Assembly: GCA_017447865.1 (NCBI GenBank)
Contig: JAFSMO010000016.1
Coordinates: 124,001-188,000, forward strand
Direction of reading: 5' to 3'
Source: Thermoguttaceae bacterium
GTDB lineage: Bacteria > Planctomycetota > Planctomycetia > Pirellulales > Thermoguttaceae
DNA: 64,000 bases
Under the pieces are notes generated by a model. That model saw nothing but the letters and a program-made list of their open reading frames with translations. It was not told the origin of the DNA and did no database searches. The translations under genes and the position numbers were made by a program. Below are positions 53,624 to 61,618 of this stretch, piece by piece. Positions within the stretch are counted from its first letter, which is position 1, and each line of letters starts with the position of its first letter.

Positions 53624-54133
53624 TCAGCGAGTCCGCGGGTTCATCTGACGCCACTTCCACGGCGGAATAGAATCCGGGTTTGCCCAAAGTCCGCGCTTGG
53701 CATCCCGGGCTTTTTTCTGGGCAAGGCTGAGTTTTTTCTCATCATTGTATCTGGAAAAATGCCAGGCCATTCCCTCTTCGAGCATTTTTTCCTCAACGTC
53801 CAGAGGAGCCAGCCGTTCCTCTTCGCGGAGGAGCCAGATTCGACCGACGGTTCGTCCGAACTGGTCGATTTTTTCGACTTTGACCATCACTTTTTTGCCG
53901 CCGATGAGCGACTTGAGAAACTTGAACGAATCCATGCCAAACTCTTGGTGGAGTTCCGGCGCGTCGATCCCCTGAAACCTCACACGCCGCTGCTCTCCGT
54001 CAGCCGTCTGAAGTTCAATGGTATCGCCGTCGGCCACATGCACGACTTTCCCAGTCACCGTTTCAATTTCGGCAAACACCGAAGAAACCAAACTCAAAAC
54101 CGAAGCGAAAAATAGAATCAGGCAGTGCTTCAT
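53624..54133 (-). CDS. Secreted staphylococcal-nuclease-like (SNase) protein
   Basis: The protein has 169 residues. It has a signal peptide MKHCLILFFASVLSLVSS ending near FAE. The SNase OB fold follows: GKVVHVADGDTIELQ (with the catalytic-site Asp), VRFQGIDAPELHQEFG with an Arg before the Asp, and FGRTVGRIWLL. It probably cuts DNA or RNA outside the cytoplasm. The start at 54133 gives the signal peptide; upstream in-frame codons run into the tRNA-His gene and its terminator. Confidence 0.88.
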   Translation of the reverse strand: MKHCLILFFASVLSLVSSVFAEIETVTGKVVHVADGDTIELQTADGEQRRVRFQGIDAPELHQEFGMDSFKFLKSLIGGKKVMVKVEKIDQFGRTVGRIWLLREEERLAPLDVEEKMLEEGMAWHFSRYNDEKKLSLAQKKARDAKRGLWANPDSIPPWKWRQMNPRTR

Positions 54134-54186
54134 AATCAATCCCTTGGAGCTGAAATTTCCAAATTTACGAAAACCAAAGACACAAA

Positions 54187-54221
54187 AAAATCGAATGTTC
54201 AAAAAGCCAACATTCGATTTT
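54187..54221 (-). terminator. Terminator of tRNA-His
   Basis: Arms AAAATCGAATGTT and AACATTCGATTTT form a 13-bp stem; a T-run follows on the minus strand. It separates the tRNA from the SNase gene. Confidence 0.85.
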
Positions 54222-54228
54222 GGGGAAA

Positions 54229-54302
54229 TGTGGACGGTGGGATTCGAACCCACGACAACCAGAACCACAATCTGGTGCTCTAGCCAACTGAACTACGTCC
54301 AC
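54229..54302 (-). tRNA. tRNA-His (anticodon GTG)
   Basis: Acceptor GTGGACG pairs with CGTCCAC. The anticodon stem CCAGA/TCTGG encloses TTGTGGT, anticodon GTG. The T-arm GTGGG/CCCAC encloses TTCGAAT. The base before position 1 is G (54303), which could be an encoded G-1. The discriminator (54229) is A, not the C73 usual in bacterial tRNA-His. CCA is not encoded. Confidence 0.95.
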
Positions 54303-54340
54303 CATCTATAAACTGAAGGCTCAACCTTCAAGTAAACAGA

Positions 54341-54368
54341 ATTTTAGCAGGATTTGATTTTTTGTCAA
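54341..54368 (-). promoter_or_regulatory. Promoter of tRNA-His
   Basis: On the minus strand TTGACA, 16 bases, TAAAAT, beginning at the very end of the preceding gene and preceded by five C residues. Confidence 0.75.
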
Positions 54369-54826
54369 TGGGGGTGGGAAGAATTTTGACGGATTTTGCG
54401 CCGCTCCTCCACAAAACGCTGGAATTCACCGGAACGCACGTCTTTTTCAAGTTCCTCGACCGTGGCGTAAATCCGGTCACTCAGAAACTTGACGGCCCAG
54501 TTCCGGTTCAGCGGCGAAACCGTCACGACGACCGCCCCGTTCTGATTTCCTTCCCACATTTCGATCGCGGTCCCCATCGAGGCTTCCGGGACGAACGCCA
54601 GAATGACGTCCATTTCCCGGCACAAATAATTATGCCCGAGAAAAACTTTTTTCCCGACTTCATCGGTGTAACGAATGGAATCCGAATGCCCTTCAAAAGG
54701 GTCGAAAACGTCCACCCCGGGGATATTCGCTTCGAGGAGGTCCCTGAAATAAGAGCGGTAGTCCTGAGAATGCAGTTTCATCTCCCGAAAAGACCCCTGC
54801 ATAATACCGGCCAAAAAAACGCGCAT
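54365..54826 (-). CDS. Nucleoside 2-deoxyribosyltransferase-like protein
   Basis: The protein has 153 residues. MRVFLAGIMQGSFREMK at the start, DVFDPFEGHSDS and DVILAFVPEASMGTAIEMWE resemble the nucleoside 2-deoxyribosyltransferase superfamily, whose Glu-containing GT.xE segment is the catalytic region. Members swap or cleave bases from deoxynucleosides or nucleotides; the exact substrate is unknown. It starts six bases after the FHA gene stop, with GAGGGAA as ribosome-binding site, and is probably co-transcribed. Its 3' end overlaps the tRNA-His promoter. Confidence 0.75.
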   Translation of the reverse strand: MRVFLAGIMQGSFREMKLHSQDYRSYFRDLLEANIPGVDVFDPFEGHSDSIRYTDEVGKKVFLGHNYLCREMDVILAFVPEASMGTAIEMWEGNQNGAVVVTVSPLNRNWAVKFLSDRIYATVEELEKDVRSGEFQRFVEERRKIRQNSSHPH

Positions 54827-54832
54827 GTTCCC

Positions 54833-55525
54833 TCAATCTTCCGGTTGAATCAGTTGCTTGTAGTAATCCGTCAGACGGGAAAAAAGATCCATAAAACTCT
54901 GCCACTCACGCTGGTCCAGCAAAACCCGATCCGTAGTTTCGTTCAGTCGGGCTTTTTCAAGAATCATTTCCATCCTGAGCTGAACGTAGGACAAAAGCTC
55001 CGCGAGGCGTGCCGTTTGGGTGGGATTCAGCCCGGAAGGAAGTGCTGGAGGCGCAATACTATGCAGACGCTTCAGCGCATCCTGAACGTCGTAGGAATAG
55101 TGTTCCATCTCGTCAATAAGACTGGTGGGCAGAAACTCCGTCGAATTGTCCGCAACGAGCAGACGAAGTGCCACGTCCTCCATGGGAAGATCGTCCAGCA
55201 GCGCCAAGCGCTTGGCGATTTCTTTACGCTTCCCAACGATGATAAGCGTTTGCCCGACCACGATCAAATCGCCGGGGTGAATCAGAGCGATGTGGATCGG
55301 CTGGCCGTTCAGAAGCGTCCCATTGGTGCTTTCAATGTCGGTCAGAATAATTTCGCCGCCATCCTCCTGGATCTTGCAGTGGTAACGGCTCACCTTTTCA
55401 TCATGCAGCCTGATCGTGTTCTGTGCTTCACGCCCCAAACTGACCGGAAGAGGAAGATCCGTAAACTCTTTTCCTTTGTCCGTTCCGTCAATAATACGCA
55501 GTGTAATGGTCGGATTATCACTCAT
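54833..55525 (-). CDS. FHA-domain protein
   Basis: The protein has 230 residues. Residues 5-100 form a forkhead-associated domain: VSLGREAQNTIRLHDEKVSR YHCKI, then ESTNGTLLNGQPI, with the Arg, Ser, His and Asn that read phosphothreonine. The C-terminal half is helical with no family I recognise. It is probably a cytoplasmic signalling adaptor for Ser/Thr kinases, which are numerous in planctomycetes. It heads an operon with the deoxyribosyltransferase-like gene. Confidence 0.9.
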   Translation of the reverse strand: MSDNPTITLRIIDGTDKGKEFTDLPLPVSLGREAQNTIRLHDEKVSRYHCKIQEDGGEIILTDIESTNGTLLNGQPIHIALIHPGDLIVVGQTLIIVGKRKEIAKRLALLDDLPMEDVALRLLVADNSTEFLPTSLIDEMEHYSYDVQDALKRLHSIAPPALPSGLNPTQTARLAELLSYVQLRMEMILEKARLNETTDRVLLDQREWQSFMDLFSRLTDYYKQLIQPED

Positions 55526-55567
55526 GGTTTTTTCCTGGAAAGGCTCTGCTCTATTAATCTCTCTTAT

Positions 55568-55595
55568 AATATAATCCCCGCGCTTGTTTTGTCAA
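55568..55595 (-). promoter_or_regulatory. Promoter of the FHA operon
   Basis: On the minus strand TTGACA, 16 bases, TATATT. Confidence 0.6.
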
Positions 55596-55650
55596 CCATA
55601 TTTTCGTCGATTTTTCAATTTTTACCAAAAAAAGTGGGAAATGGAGGACT

Positions 55651-56409
55651 TCAGACCTCGTGCGCCACCCAAATGCTGGGCGCGGTGTACGTCCCAAGAT
55701 TCTTTTCTACGCAGACTTCCAGCGGGACGGCGCCGCCGGGGATCACGTAAGGGCCCGAGTCCGGGAAAACCAGGCCGGTCCACTCCCGCCACTGGTCGAG
55801 CGTCGCTTCGATCCGAATGGAATTTCGGGCCGTTCCGAGGATTTTCGCCCCCAGCCGTTTCTGGACCCGAAGCCACGCGTCAAAAGGCAGGCCGTCATCG
55901 CGGGTCCACTCAGCGTAGCGCTCGATCGGCGTGAGCGGGTACTGCTCCTTCTGGGTCGGCCGTAACGGGGCGATGTACCGCTGAAAACCGTGCGTCCGTG
56001 CGATTTCTTTCATCGCAAAAACGAGCCGCTCCGCCAGACCCCGGCCCCGAAAATCGGGATGGACCACCGCATTGGCCGCGCTCAGCGTATAGGGTTTCCG
56101 GCCGTTTCGGAAATCGTCGAGCGACTGCTGCAGAACCCAGTGCCAGCCGCGTGTCAGCAGCTCGGAGTACTCGCCGTTCCACGCCAGCGGGACGGTCATT
56201 CCCGCGGCCATGATCCGCCCTGAATCCGGGTCCAAAAAAGCGAAATGGAAGTCGGGAAAAGCCTTCAAAATCTCCGGCCAGAGCGGCCAGGAAACCGGGT
56301 CCTCAACGAGGAAACGGGTCCAGCCGGCCTGAAAAAGCTCCAGGATCTGAGGACCAAGCGACGGATTTTGTGCGGTGGTTTGCATAATAAAAGGGTTTTC
56401 CCAAATCAT
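55651..56409 (-). CDS. GNAT-type acetyltransferase-like protein
   Basis: The protein has about 252 residues. The segment ANAVVHPDFRGRGLAERLVFAM is the acetyl-CoA-binding signature (R/Q-x-x-G-x-G/A) of GNAT proteins, preceded by a strand with FAFLDPDSGRIMAAG. The C-terminal part (GAKILGTARNSIRIEATLDQ) is longer than in minimal GNATs. The acceptor is unknown. The start is uncertain: ATG at 56409 or 56385, or TTG at 56421; none has a strong ribosome-binding site. A good promoter lies at 56476-56503. Confidence 0.72.
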   Translation of the reverse strand: MIWENPFIMQTTAQNPSLGPQILELFQAGWTRFLVEDPVSWPLWPEILKAFPDFHFAFLDPDSGRIMAAGMTVPLAWNGEYSELLTRGWHWVLQQSLDDFRNGRKPYTLSAANAVVHPDFRGRGLAERLVFAMKEIARTHGFQRYIAPLRPTQKEQYPLTPIERYAEWTRDDGLPFDAWLRVQKRLGAKILGTARNSIRIEATLDQWREWTGLVFPDSGPYVIPGGAVPLEVCVEKNLGTYTAPSIWVAHEV

Positions 56410-56475
56410 TAAAATCTTCAAACTCTTTTCAGTGTAGGACCAACCCCGGCGGGTTCCCGGAGGATCAAGTGCTCA

Positions 56476-56503
56476 ATTATACCCGATTTTCCCAAAAAAT
56501 CAA
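56476..56503 (-). promoter_or_regulatory. Promoter of the acetyltransferase-like gene
   Basis: On the minus strand TTGATT, 16 bases, TATAAT. Confidence 0.6.
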
Positions 56504-56572
56504 CCCACCGCCTCCGGGGGGGCTTTTTATTTTTTCGTCTTCGACTATAATGGAGTTTTTGAGGAACCTTTC

Positions 56573-57331
56573 ATGCGTGACATTTACTACAGAACCAAAA
56601 AACTCGGCGATTTGACCGTCCGGGGAGCGTCGCGGGCGAGCATCCAGACGTTCTGGAACGTTCCTGAGTATGAATTGGGGCTGGACGCCGGTGCACATCC
56701 GAGCGATTTCACGGTCAAAACCCACCGGCTTTTCATCACCCACACGCACCGCGACCATATTACGGGCCTGTACCAGTACATCGCGCGGCGAAAGAAAACG
56801 AATTTGGCTCCGCCGGAGATTTACGTCCCGGAGTACTCGCTTGAGGCGGTGAGCCGATTCCTCGGCGCGTTTCAGGAACTCGACGAGGCGTGCTACCCTT
56901 ACACCGTGCACGGGATCAACGCGGGCGACCTGATCGAGTGGCAGACGAACGACGGCCGAACGCTTTGCGTCGAGGCGCTGGAAACGTTCCACCGGATCCC
57001 GTCGCTGGGCTACGCGGTTTACGAAAACTCCGTCCCGCGTTTGGCGTACACGGGCGACACGCTGCCGGACGCGCTCGACCTGAACCCGGTTTTTTACGAG
57101 GCGGAAATCCTCATCATGGAAATGACGGCCAGCGGGACCGGCTACACGCCCGACCTCATCCACCAGTACGAGCACACGCACCTGCAGGACGTTCTGGAGC
57201 GTCAAAACCGATTCAAAAACCGCTGGATCGTGGCCGCGCATTTCACGTGCAAGCAGGCCTTTCCCGAACTGTGCCGGAACGTCGCCGCCCATTTCCCCGA
57301 CCGGCTCGGGGGCAGATTAATCGTTTGGTGA
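56573..57331 (+). CDS. Metallo-beta-lactamase-fold hydrolase, RNase Z-like
   Basis: The protein has 252 residues. The MBL metal motif is THTHRDHITGL (HxHxDH). LAYTGDTLPDA supplies the Asp ligand, and EHTHLQDVLE and VAAHFTC supply later His residues. It has the compact layout of RNase Z-like hydrolases but lacks clear tRNA-binding arm features, so the substrate is uncertain. A TATAAT lies about 40 bases before the start. The ABC ATPase gene follows 16 bases after the stop. Confidence 0.82.
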   Translation: MRDIYYRTKKLGDLTVRGASRASIQTFWNVPEYELGLDAGAHPSDFTVKTHRLFITHTHRDHITGLYQYIARRKKTNLAPPEIYVPEYSLEAVSRFLGAFQELDEACYPYTVHGINAGDLIEWQTNDGRTLCVEALETFHRIPSLGYAVYENSVPRLAYTGDTLPDALDLNPVFYEAEILIMEMTASGTGYTPDLIHQYEHTHLQDVLERQNRFKNRWIVAAHFTCKQAFPELCRNVAAHFPDRLGGRLIVW

Positions 57332-57347
57332 ATTTTTGGTAAATTTT

Positions 57348-58067
57348 ATGTCTGACACTTCCATTTTGATCGAAGCCGACGGCCTGTGCAAGTACTACGG
57401 CCCGTTCACGGCCATTGAAAACGTTTCGTTTCAGATCCGCCGCGGCGAAGTCGTGGCCTTTCTCGGTCCGAACGGCGCCGGGAAAAGCACCACGATGAAG
57501 ATTTTAACGGGTTTTCTCGCTCCAAGCGCAGGCACGGCCCGCATCGCCGGGTTTAATATGAGTTCCGAGCGCATCGCCGGGGCGCGTCATCTCGGCTACT
57601 TGCCGGAAAACGGGCCGCTTTACCCGGACATGACGCCAAAAAGCCTGCTGGAATTCTTCGCCGACGCACGTGGAATGACGCGAAAAAGCCGCCAGCAGCG
57701 CATGGAATGGGTCATCGAAATGTGCAATTTGAGCTCCGTCCTCGGGAAGCCCATTGGAAAACTTTCCCGCGGTTTCCGGCAGCGCGTCGGAATGGCGCGG
57801 GTCCTGCTCCACGACCCGGACGTTCTCATCCTCGACGAGCCGACGTCGGGGCTGGACCCGATCCAGATCCACGAGGTGCGCAAAACGATCCGCGCGCTGG
57901 GAGAGACGAAAACGATCCTCCTCTCGACGCACATTTTGCAGGAGGTCGAGGCGATGACGAACCGGATCCTGTTCATCGCGGACGGCCGGCTCAAGTACGA
58001 CGGAAGCGTCTCCGATTTCGTCAAGGACCAGACGCTCGAAGAGCATTTTTGCGAGTTGGGAGCTTAG
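57348..58067 (+). CDS. ABC transporter ATP-binding protein
   Basis: The protein has 239 residues. Walker A is GPNGAGKSTTM, the signature loop is KLSRGFRQRVGMARVL and Walker B is VLILDEPTSGLDP. This fits the ATPase of ABC-2 exporters (GldA/NatA/CcmA type). No permease gene is adjacent; deformylase follows. The partner must be encoded elsewhere. ATG at 57348 is chosen over a GTG 12 bases earlier. Confidence 0.9.
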   Translation: MSDTSILIEADGLCKYYGPFTAIENVSFQIRRGEVVAFLGPNGAGKSTTMKILTGFLAPSAGTARIAGFNMSSERIAGARHLGYLPENGPLYPDMTPKSLLEFFADARGMTRKSRQQRMEWVIEMCNLSSVLGKPIGKLSRGFRQRVGMARVLLHDPDVLILDEPTSGLDPIQIHEVRKTIRALGETKTILLSTHILQEVEAMTNRILFIADGRLKYDGSVSDFVKDQTLEEHFCELGA

Positions 58068-58115
58068 GAGATTTCAGGGAATCCCACGATTTAATGAGAA
58101 AGGTTTAAGCAGAAA

Positions 58116-58685
58116 ATGGAAGTCGTAAAGTACCCGCACCCAGTTTTGAAAATGGTCTGCAAACCGCTGAAAAAAGTCGACGCGGAGCTGAAGGCGATCA
58201 TCACCGAGATGTTCCCGCTGATGTACGAAACCAAAGGAGTCGGCCTGGCCGCCAATCAGGTGGGTCTTCCGTACCGGTTTTTCATCATGAACGAAACCGG
58301 CGATCCGGCCCATAAAGAGAAGGAATTCGTTTTCATCAACCCGGAGGTCCAGCTCGGCGGCGGGCGTCCCGTGGCGGGCGAGGAAGGATGCTTGAGCTTC
58401 CCGAAAATTTACGCCGACGTGGTCCGCGCCCCGAAAGTCACGATCACGGGATTCAATCTGGACGGCGAGCCCGTAAAAATGGTCTTCAAGGGCTTCCCCG
58501 CCCGCATCGTTCAGCACGAGTTTGACCACTTGAACGGCATTTCCTTCGTGAACCGTCTGGACGAAGAAGAGTCCGATTTCGTCGAGGACGATCTGGCGGC
58601 TCTGGAGCGCAAGTACACGGACGCGAAAATGGACGAAGCCGCCATTCAGAAGGAAATCGACGAACTGCTCGCGCTTCGGACCTGA
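58116..58685 (+). CDS. def: Peptide deformylase
   Basis: The protein has 189 residues. The three Def motifs are present: GVGLAANQVG, EEGCLSFP (metal Cys) and QHEFDHLNG (metal His residues and catalytic Glu). It removes the formyl group from the N-terminal Met of new proteins. The C-terminal 25 residues are charged and helical. fmt is not adjacent. Confidence 0.96.
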   Translation: MEVVKYPHPVLKMVCKPLKKVDAELKAIITEMFPLMYETKGVGLAANQVGLPYRFFIMNETGDPAHKEKEFVFINPEVQLGGGRPVAGEEGCLSFPKIYADVVRAPKVTITGFNLDGEPVKMVFKGFPARIVQHEFDHLNGISFVNRLDEEESDFVEDDLAALERKYTDAKMDEAAIQKEIDELLALRT

Positions 58686-58718
58686 ACCTTTTTTCAATGA
58701 AATCCCCAGGAAAAACCG

Positions 58719-59606
58719 ATGCAGGACCGTCATGCTCATCTCCTTTTAAGCGCCGCCAGAGCCGATCTGGAACGGGAATTTAACGTTTCGCTCCCGGATT
58801 TTCGGACGTTCGATCTCCCGGCGCTTCAGGAGGGCGAAACGGAAACCTCCGCGCAGGCGATCGCTCGGCTGAATCGGTGGGTCCGGCAGTTTCTCGTTCC
58901 ACTGTGCCAACGCCCGAATTACCTCGAGGTTTCGGTCCGATCCGCGCTGGAGCAGGCGCAAAAAAGCGGCGTGACCCGCTTCGAGGTGAGTTTTGGCGCG
59001 GATTTTCCCAGGATTTACCATCTCAAGCCCGAAGATTGCGTTGAAAGAATCGCGTGGATTCATCAGGAATTCACTCCCGATCTGGACTTTCGGCTCGACC
59101 TGGGTTTCCCCCGAACTAAACCCATGGAGGACCTGGAAAAGTGGCTCGGCGACATCCTCCGCGTGAGGGACCGCCGCCCGGATCTGGCCGCGTATTTCGG
59201 GGGGATCGACCTTTACGACGTGGAAGACGCGCAGCCGCCCGAAACGTTCCGGAGTCTTTTCCGGACCGCCCAAAATGCCGGCCTGAAACTCAAAGCACAC
59301 GTGGGCGAGTTCGGCTCCGCGGAATCCGTCCGGCACACGGTCGAGGTCCTCGATCTGGCAGAGGTCCAGCACGGGATCCATGCCGTGGAGAGTCCCGACG
59401 TCCTGCGTTTTCTTGCCGACCGCGGTACGATTTTAAATGTTTCGCCCACCTCGAATCGGGTCCTTCACGCCTTCGACTGGGACCAGCGGCCCGATCCCGT
59501 CGAGCGGCTCCGCGAGGCCGGCGTCCAATTTTTGTTTTCGTCCGACGACTATTTGCTTTTCGGAGCAAGCGCCGCGGATGAAATGGAATTAATGCGTAAT
59601 TCGTAA
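58719..59606 (+). CDS. Adenosine deaminase-like protein, shortened at the C-terminus
   Basis: The protein has 295 residues where adenosine deaminases have about 330-350. DRHAHL near the N-terminus supplies the HxH zinc ligands. LKAHVGEFGSAESVRHTVEV is the HAGE-like catalytic segment, followed by VQHGIHAVESPDVLRF, LNVSPTSNRVL and FLFSSDDYLLFG with the conserved DD. After that the family has another 40-50 residues; here the frame ends in MELMRNS inside a GTAATGCGTAATT repeat. Active-site residues are present, so it may still work, but the tail helices are missing. Members deaminate adenosine or related purines. Confidence 0.75.
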   Translation: MQDRHAHLLLSAARADLEREFNVSLPDFRTFDLPALQEGETETSAQAIARLNRWVRQFLVPLCQRPNYLEVSVRSALEQAQKSGVTRFEVSFGADFPRIYHLKPEDCVERIAWIHQEFTPDLDFRLDLGFPRTKPMEDLEKWLGDILRVRDRRPDLAAYFGGIDLYDVEDAQPPETFRSLFRTAQNAGLKLKAHVGEFGSAESVRHTVEVLDLAEVQHGIHAVESPDVLRFLADRGTILNVSPTSNRVLHAFDWDQRPDPVERLREAGVQFLFSSDDYLLFGASAADEMELMRNS

Positions 59607-59615
59607 TGCGTAATT
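59588..59615. repeat. GTAATGCGTAATTC short tandem repeat
   Basis: ATTAATGCGTAATTCGTAAT and a further GCGTAATT form a short direct repeat. It contains the stop codon of the adenosine deaminase-like gene and ends nine bases before mtnA. Confidence 0.8.
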
Positions 59616-59623
59616 AAAAAGAA

Positions 59624-60706
59624 ATGAGCAAACCTGAAACGATTCACTGGGAAGGCGGCGCCGACGGCTCGCTTTTTATGATCGACCAAACCCTTCTGCC
59701 GACCGAGTTCATCGAGCGCGAGTACTCGAAAGGCTGCGTCGAAAAGGTCTGGGAAGCCATTCACTCCCTGCGCGTTCGCGGCGCGCCGGCCATCGGGATC
59801 GCCGCCGCCTACGGCGTTTGCATTGGGCTTCAGCCCGTGCTTGAGGAAATGGACCCGGCCAAATTCTTCGCCAAATTCGACGAAGTCGTCGCGTATCTGG
59901 CGAGCAGCAGACCGACGGCGGTCAATCTCTTCTGGGCGCTGGACCGCATGAAGGAGGTCGCGTACCAGGTCAAAGAGCTGATGGACTGCACGCAGACGTT
60001 CCACCCGCGCGAGGTGGCCAACCGCCTGCTGATGGAAGCCCGTGCGATCCACGAAGAGGACCGGACGATTTGCCGGGCCATCGGGAAGTACGGTGCGGAA
60101 CTCCTTCCAGACGGGGCGGGAGTTTTGACCCACTGCAACGCCGGGGGACTCGCGACGGCCGACTACGGAACCGCCCTGGCGACGTTTTTCTGGGCGACCG
60201 AGCACGGGAAAAAACTCCACATTTACGCGGACGAAACCCGGCCGCTGCTCCAGGGGGCGCGCCTGACCGCCTGGGAGCTCATGCAGCACGAAATCCCCGT
60301 GACGCTCATCTGCGACAATATGGCGGCGCAGGTCATGCGTGAGGGAAAGGTTCAGGCCGTCGTCGTGGGGGCAGACCGCATCACCGCAAACGGCGACACG
60401 GCAAACAAAATCGGGACGTACTCCGTCGCGTGCCTGGCCCGCGTGCACAATATTCCGTTCTACGTGGCGGCCCCGAAAAGCACGTTCGACCTGACGCTCG
60501 CGACCGGCGATCAGATCCCGATCGAGCAGCGCGATCCGCGCGAGGTCACGCACGGCTTCGGCCGTCAAACCGGCCCGGACGGCGTGGACGTTTACAATCC
60601 GGCCTTTGACGTCACTCCGGCCAAACACATCGCCGGGATCATCACGGAACTCGGCGTCATTTCGCCGGTCACGGAAGAAAATATTCGGAAAGTGCTTGAA
60701 AATTAA
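59624..60706 (+). CDS. mtnA: S-methyl-5-thioribose-1-phosphate isomerase
   Basis: The protein has 360 residues, standard for MtnA. VRGAPAIGIAAAYG, VLTHCNAGGLATADYGTALA (with the catalytic Cys), VVVGADRITANGDTANKIGT (with the catalytic Asp) and FYVAAPKSTFD are family motifs. It isomerises methylthioribose-1-phosphate in the methionine salvage pathway. The upstream adenosine deaminase-like gene is also in purine or methylthioadenosine metabolism, so the pair may be functionally linked. No other mtn genes are nearby. Confidence 0.95.
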   Translation: MSKPETIHWEGGADGSLFMIDQTLLPTEFIEREYSKGCVEKVWEAIHSLRVRGAPAIGIAAAYGVCIGLQPVLEEMDPAKFFAKFDEVVAYLASSRPTAVNLFWALDRMKEVAYQVKELMDCTQTFHPREVANRLLMEARAIHEEDRTICRAIGKYGAELLPDGAGVLTHCNAGGLATADYGTALATFFWATEHGKKLHIYADETRPLLQGARLTAWELMQHEIPVTLICDNMAAQVMREGKVQAVVVGADRITANGDTANKIGTYSVACLARVHNIPFYVAAPKSTFDLTLATGDQIPIEQRDPREVTHGFGRQTGPDGVDVYNPAFDVTPAKHIAGIITELGVISPVTEENIRKVLEN

Positions 60707-60724
60707 CCCAAGGAGACCTGAATC

Positions 60725-61507
60725 ATGAAAAACTCCCTCCATTTCCTCTTCGCGCTGAGCCTCGTTTTGTGCTGCGCGTTCATCGCTGGCTGCCCACAGA
60801 AACCAAATTCGCCAGCAGCTCCGCAGGGCCCACTTGAAAAAGCGGTAATCGGCGGAACGTTCATCGATGGAACCGCCTACAATCCCGAAGAATACGCCGG
60901 GAAAGTGGTCCTTTTGGACTTCTGGGCGACCTGGTGCCCACCGTGCCGTCGTGAAATCGCGGAGACCGTCATTCCGATGTACGCCAAGTACCACGACGCC
61001 GGTCTGGAAATCATCGGAATTTCGTGCGACCAGGATGCGGAAACCGTTCAGAAGTACGCCCAGGAAAATGGGATCACGTGGAAGCAGATGCTCGACCCGG
61101 AAGCCAAAACCTCGGACGGCATGGCTTTGTCCACGCACTACGGCGTTGAGTACATTCCGTACCCGATCCTGATCAACCGGAAAGGGGAGATCGTCGCCAA
61201 AGACCTTCGCGGCGACGATCTGGTTGCGGCCGTAAAAGCGGAACTTGGAAAATCTGAAGACGCCGCGGAAACGGAGATCGAGAAAAACGAAGCCATAGTC
61301 GAGACGAAGGCCGAGGAAAAGGAAGCCGAAGCGGAGACGAAAGCCGGAGAAGACGAAACTCCGGAAGAAACGGAAATCGAGGAACTTGAAATCCCGGAAG
61401 CTGAGGAAATTGAAGCCCCCGCGGTAATGGAATCCGAGGAAATCGAAGACCCGGCGGATACGGTAGTCGAGGAAATCGAAGACCCGACCGAAACGGAAGC
61501 CAAGTAA
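60725..61507 (+). CDS. TlpA-type thioredoxin lipoprotein with Glu-rich tail
   Basis: The protein has 260 residues. The lipobox IAGC gives Cys23. The thioredoxin fold has the active site WATWCPPCR and the cis-Pro region VEYIPYPILINRKG. It is a membrane-anchored periplasmic reductase for disulfides, for example in cytochrome c maturation; CcdA or ResB partners are not adjacent. The last 80 residues are a Glu/Ala/Lys/Thr repeat (ETKAEEKEAEAETKAGEDET, then EEIEDP units) that is disordered and probably not catalytic. The gene follows mtnA by 18 bases and ends at a terminator. Confidence 0.9.
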   Translation: MKNSLHFLFALSLVLCCAFIAGCPQKPNSPAAPQGPLEKAVIGGTFIDGTAYNPEEYAGKVVLLDFWATWCPPCRREIAETVIPMYAKYHDAGLEIIGISCDQDAETVQKYAQENGITWKQMLDPEAKTSDGMALSTHYGVEYIPYPILINRKGEIVAKDLRGDDLVAAVKAELGKSEDAAETEIEKNEAIVETKAEEKEAEAETKAGEDETPEETEIEELEIPEAEEIEAPAVMESEEIEDPADTVVEEIEDPTETEAK

Positions 61508-61529
61508 AAAGCGGACGGATTTAACGATC

Positions 61530-61597
61530 AAAGTCTTTGAGGAAAGACCCCGGCGAATCTTTTCACCATCGGTTTTCCTCAAAGACTTCTTTTTCTC
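61530..61597. terminator. Terminator between the TlpA gene and the hydrolase gene
   Basis: AAAGTCTTTGAGGAAA pairs with TTTTCCTCAAAGACTT across a 27-base loop, followed by T-rich sequence. It lies between convergent genes. Confidence 0.8.
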
Positions 61598-61618
61598 ACG
61601 AAATCATTTTGACGGTCT

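Noticed and set aside
59549..61582. A 677-codon open frame opposite mtnA and the TlpA gene
   Set aside because: Covers two clear plus-strand genes and their terminator; composition is of an antisense frame.
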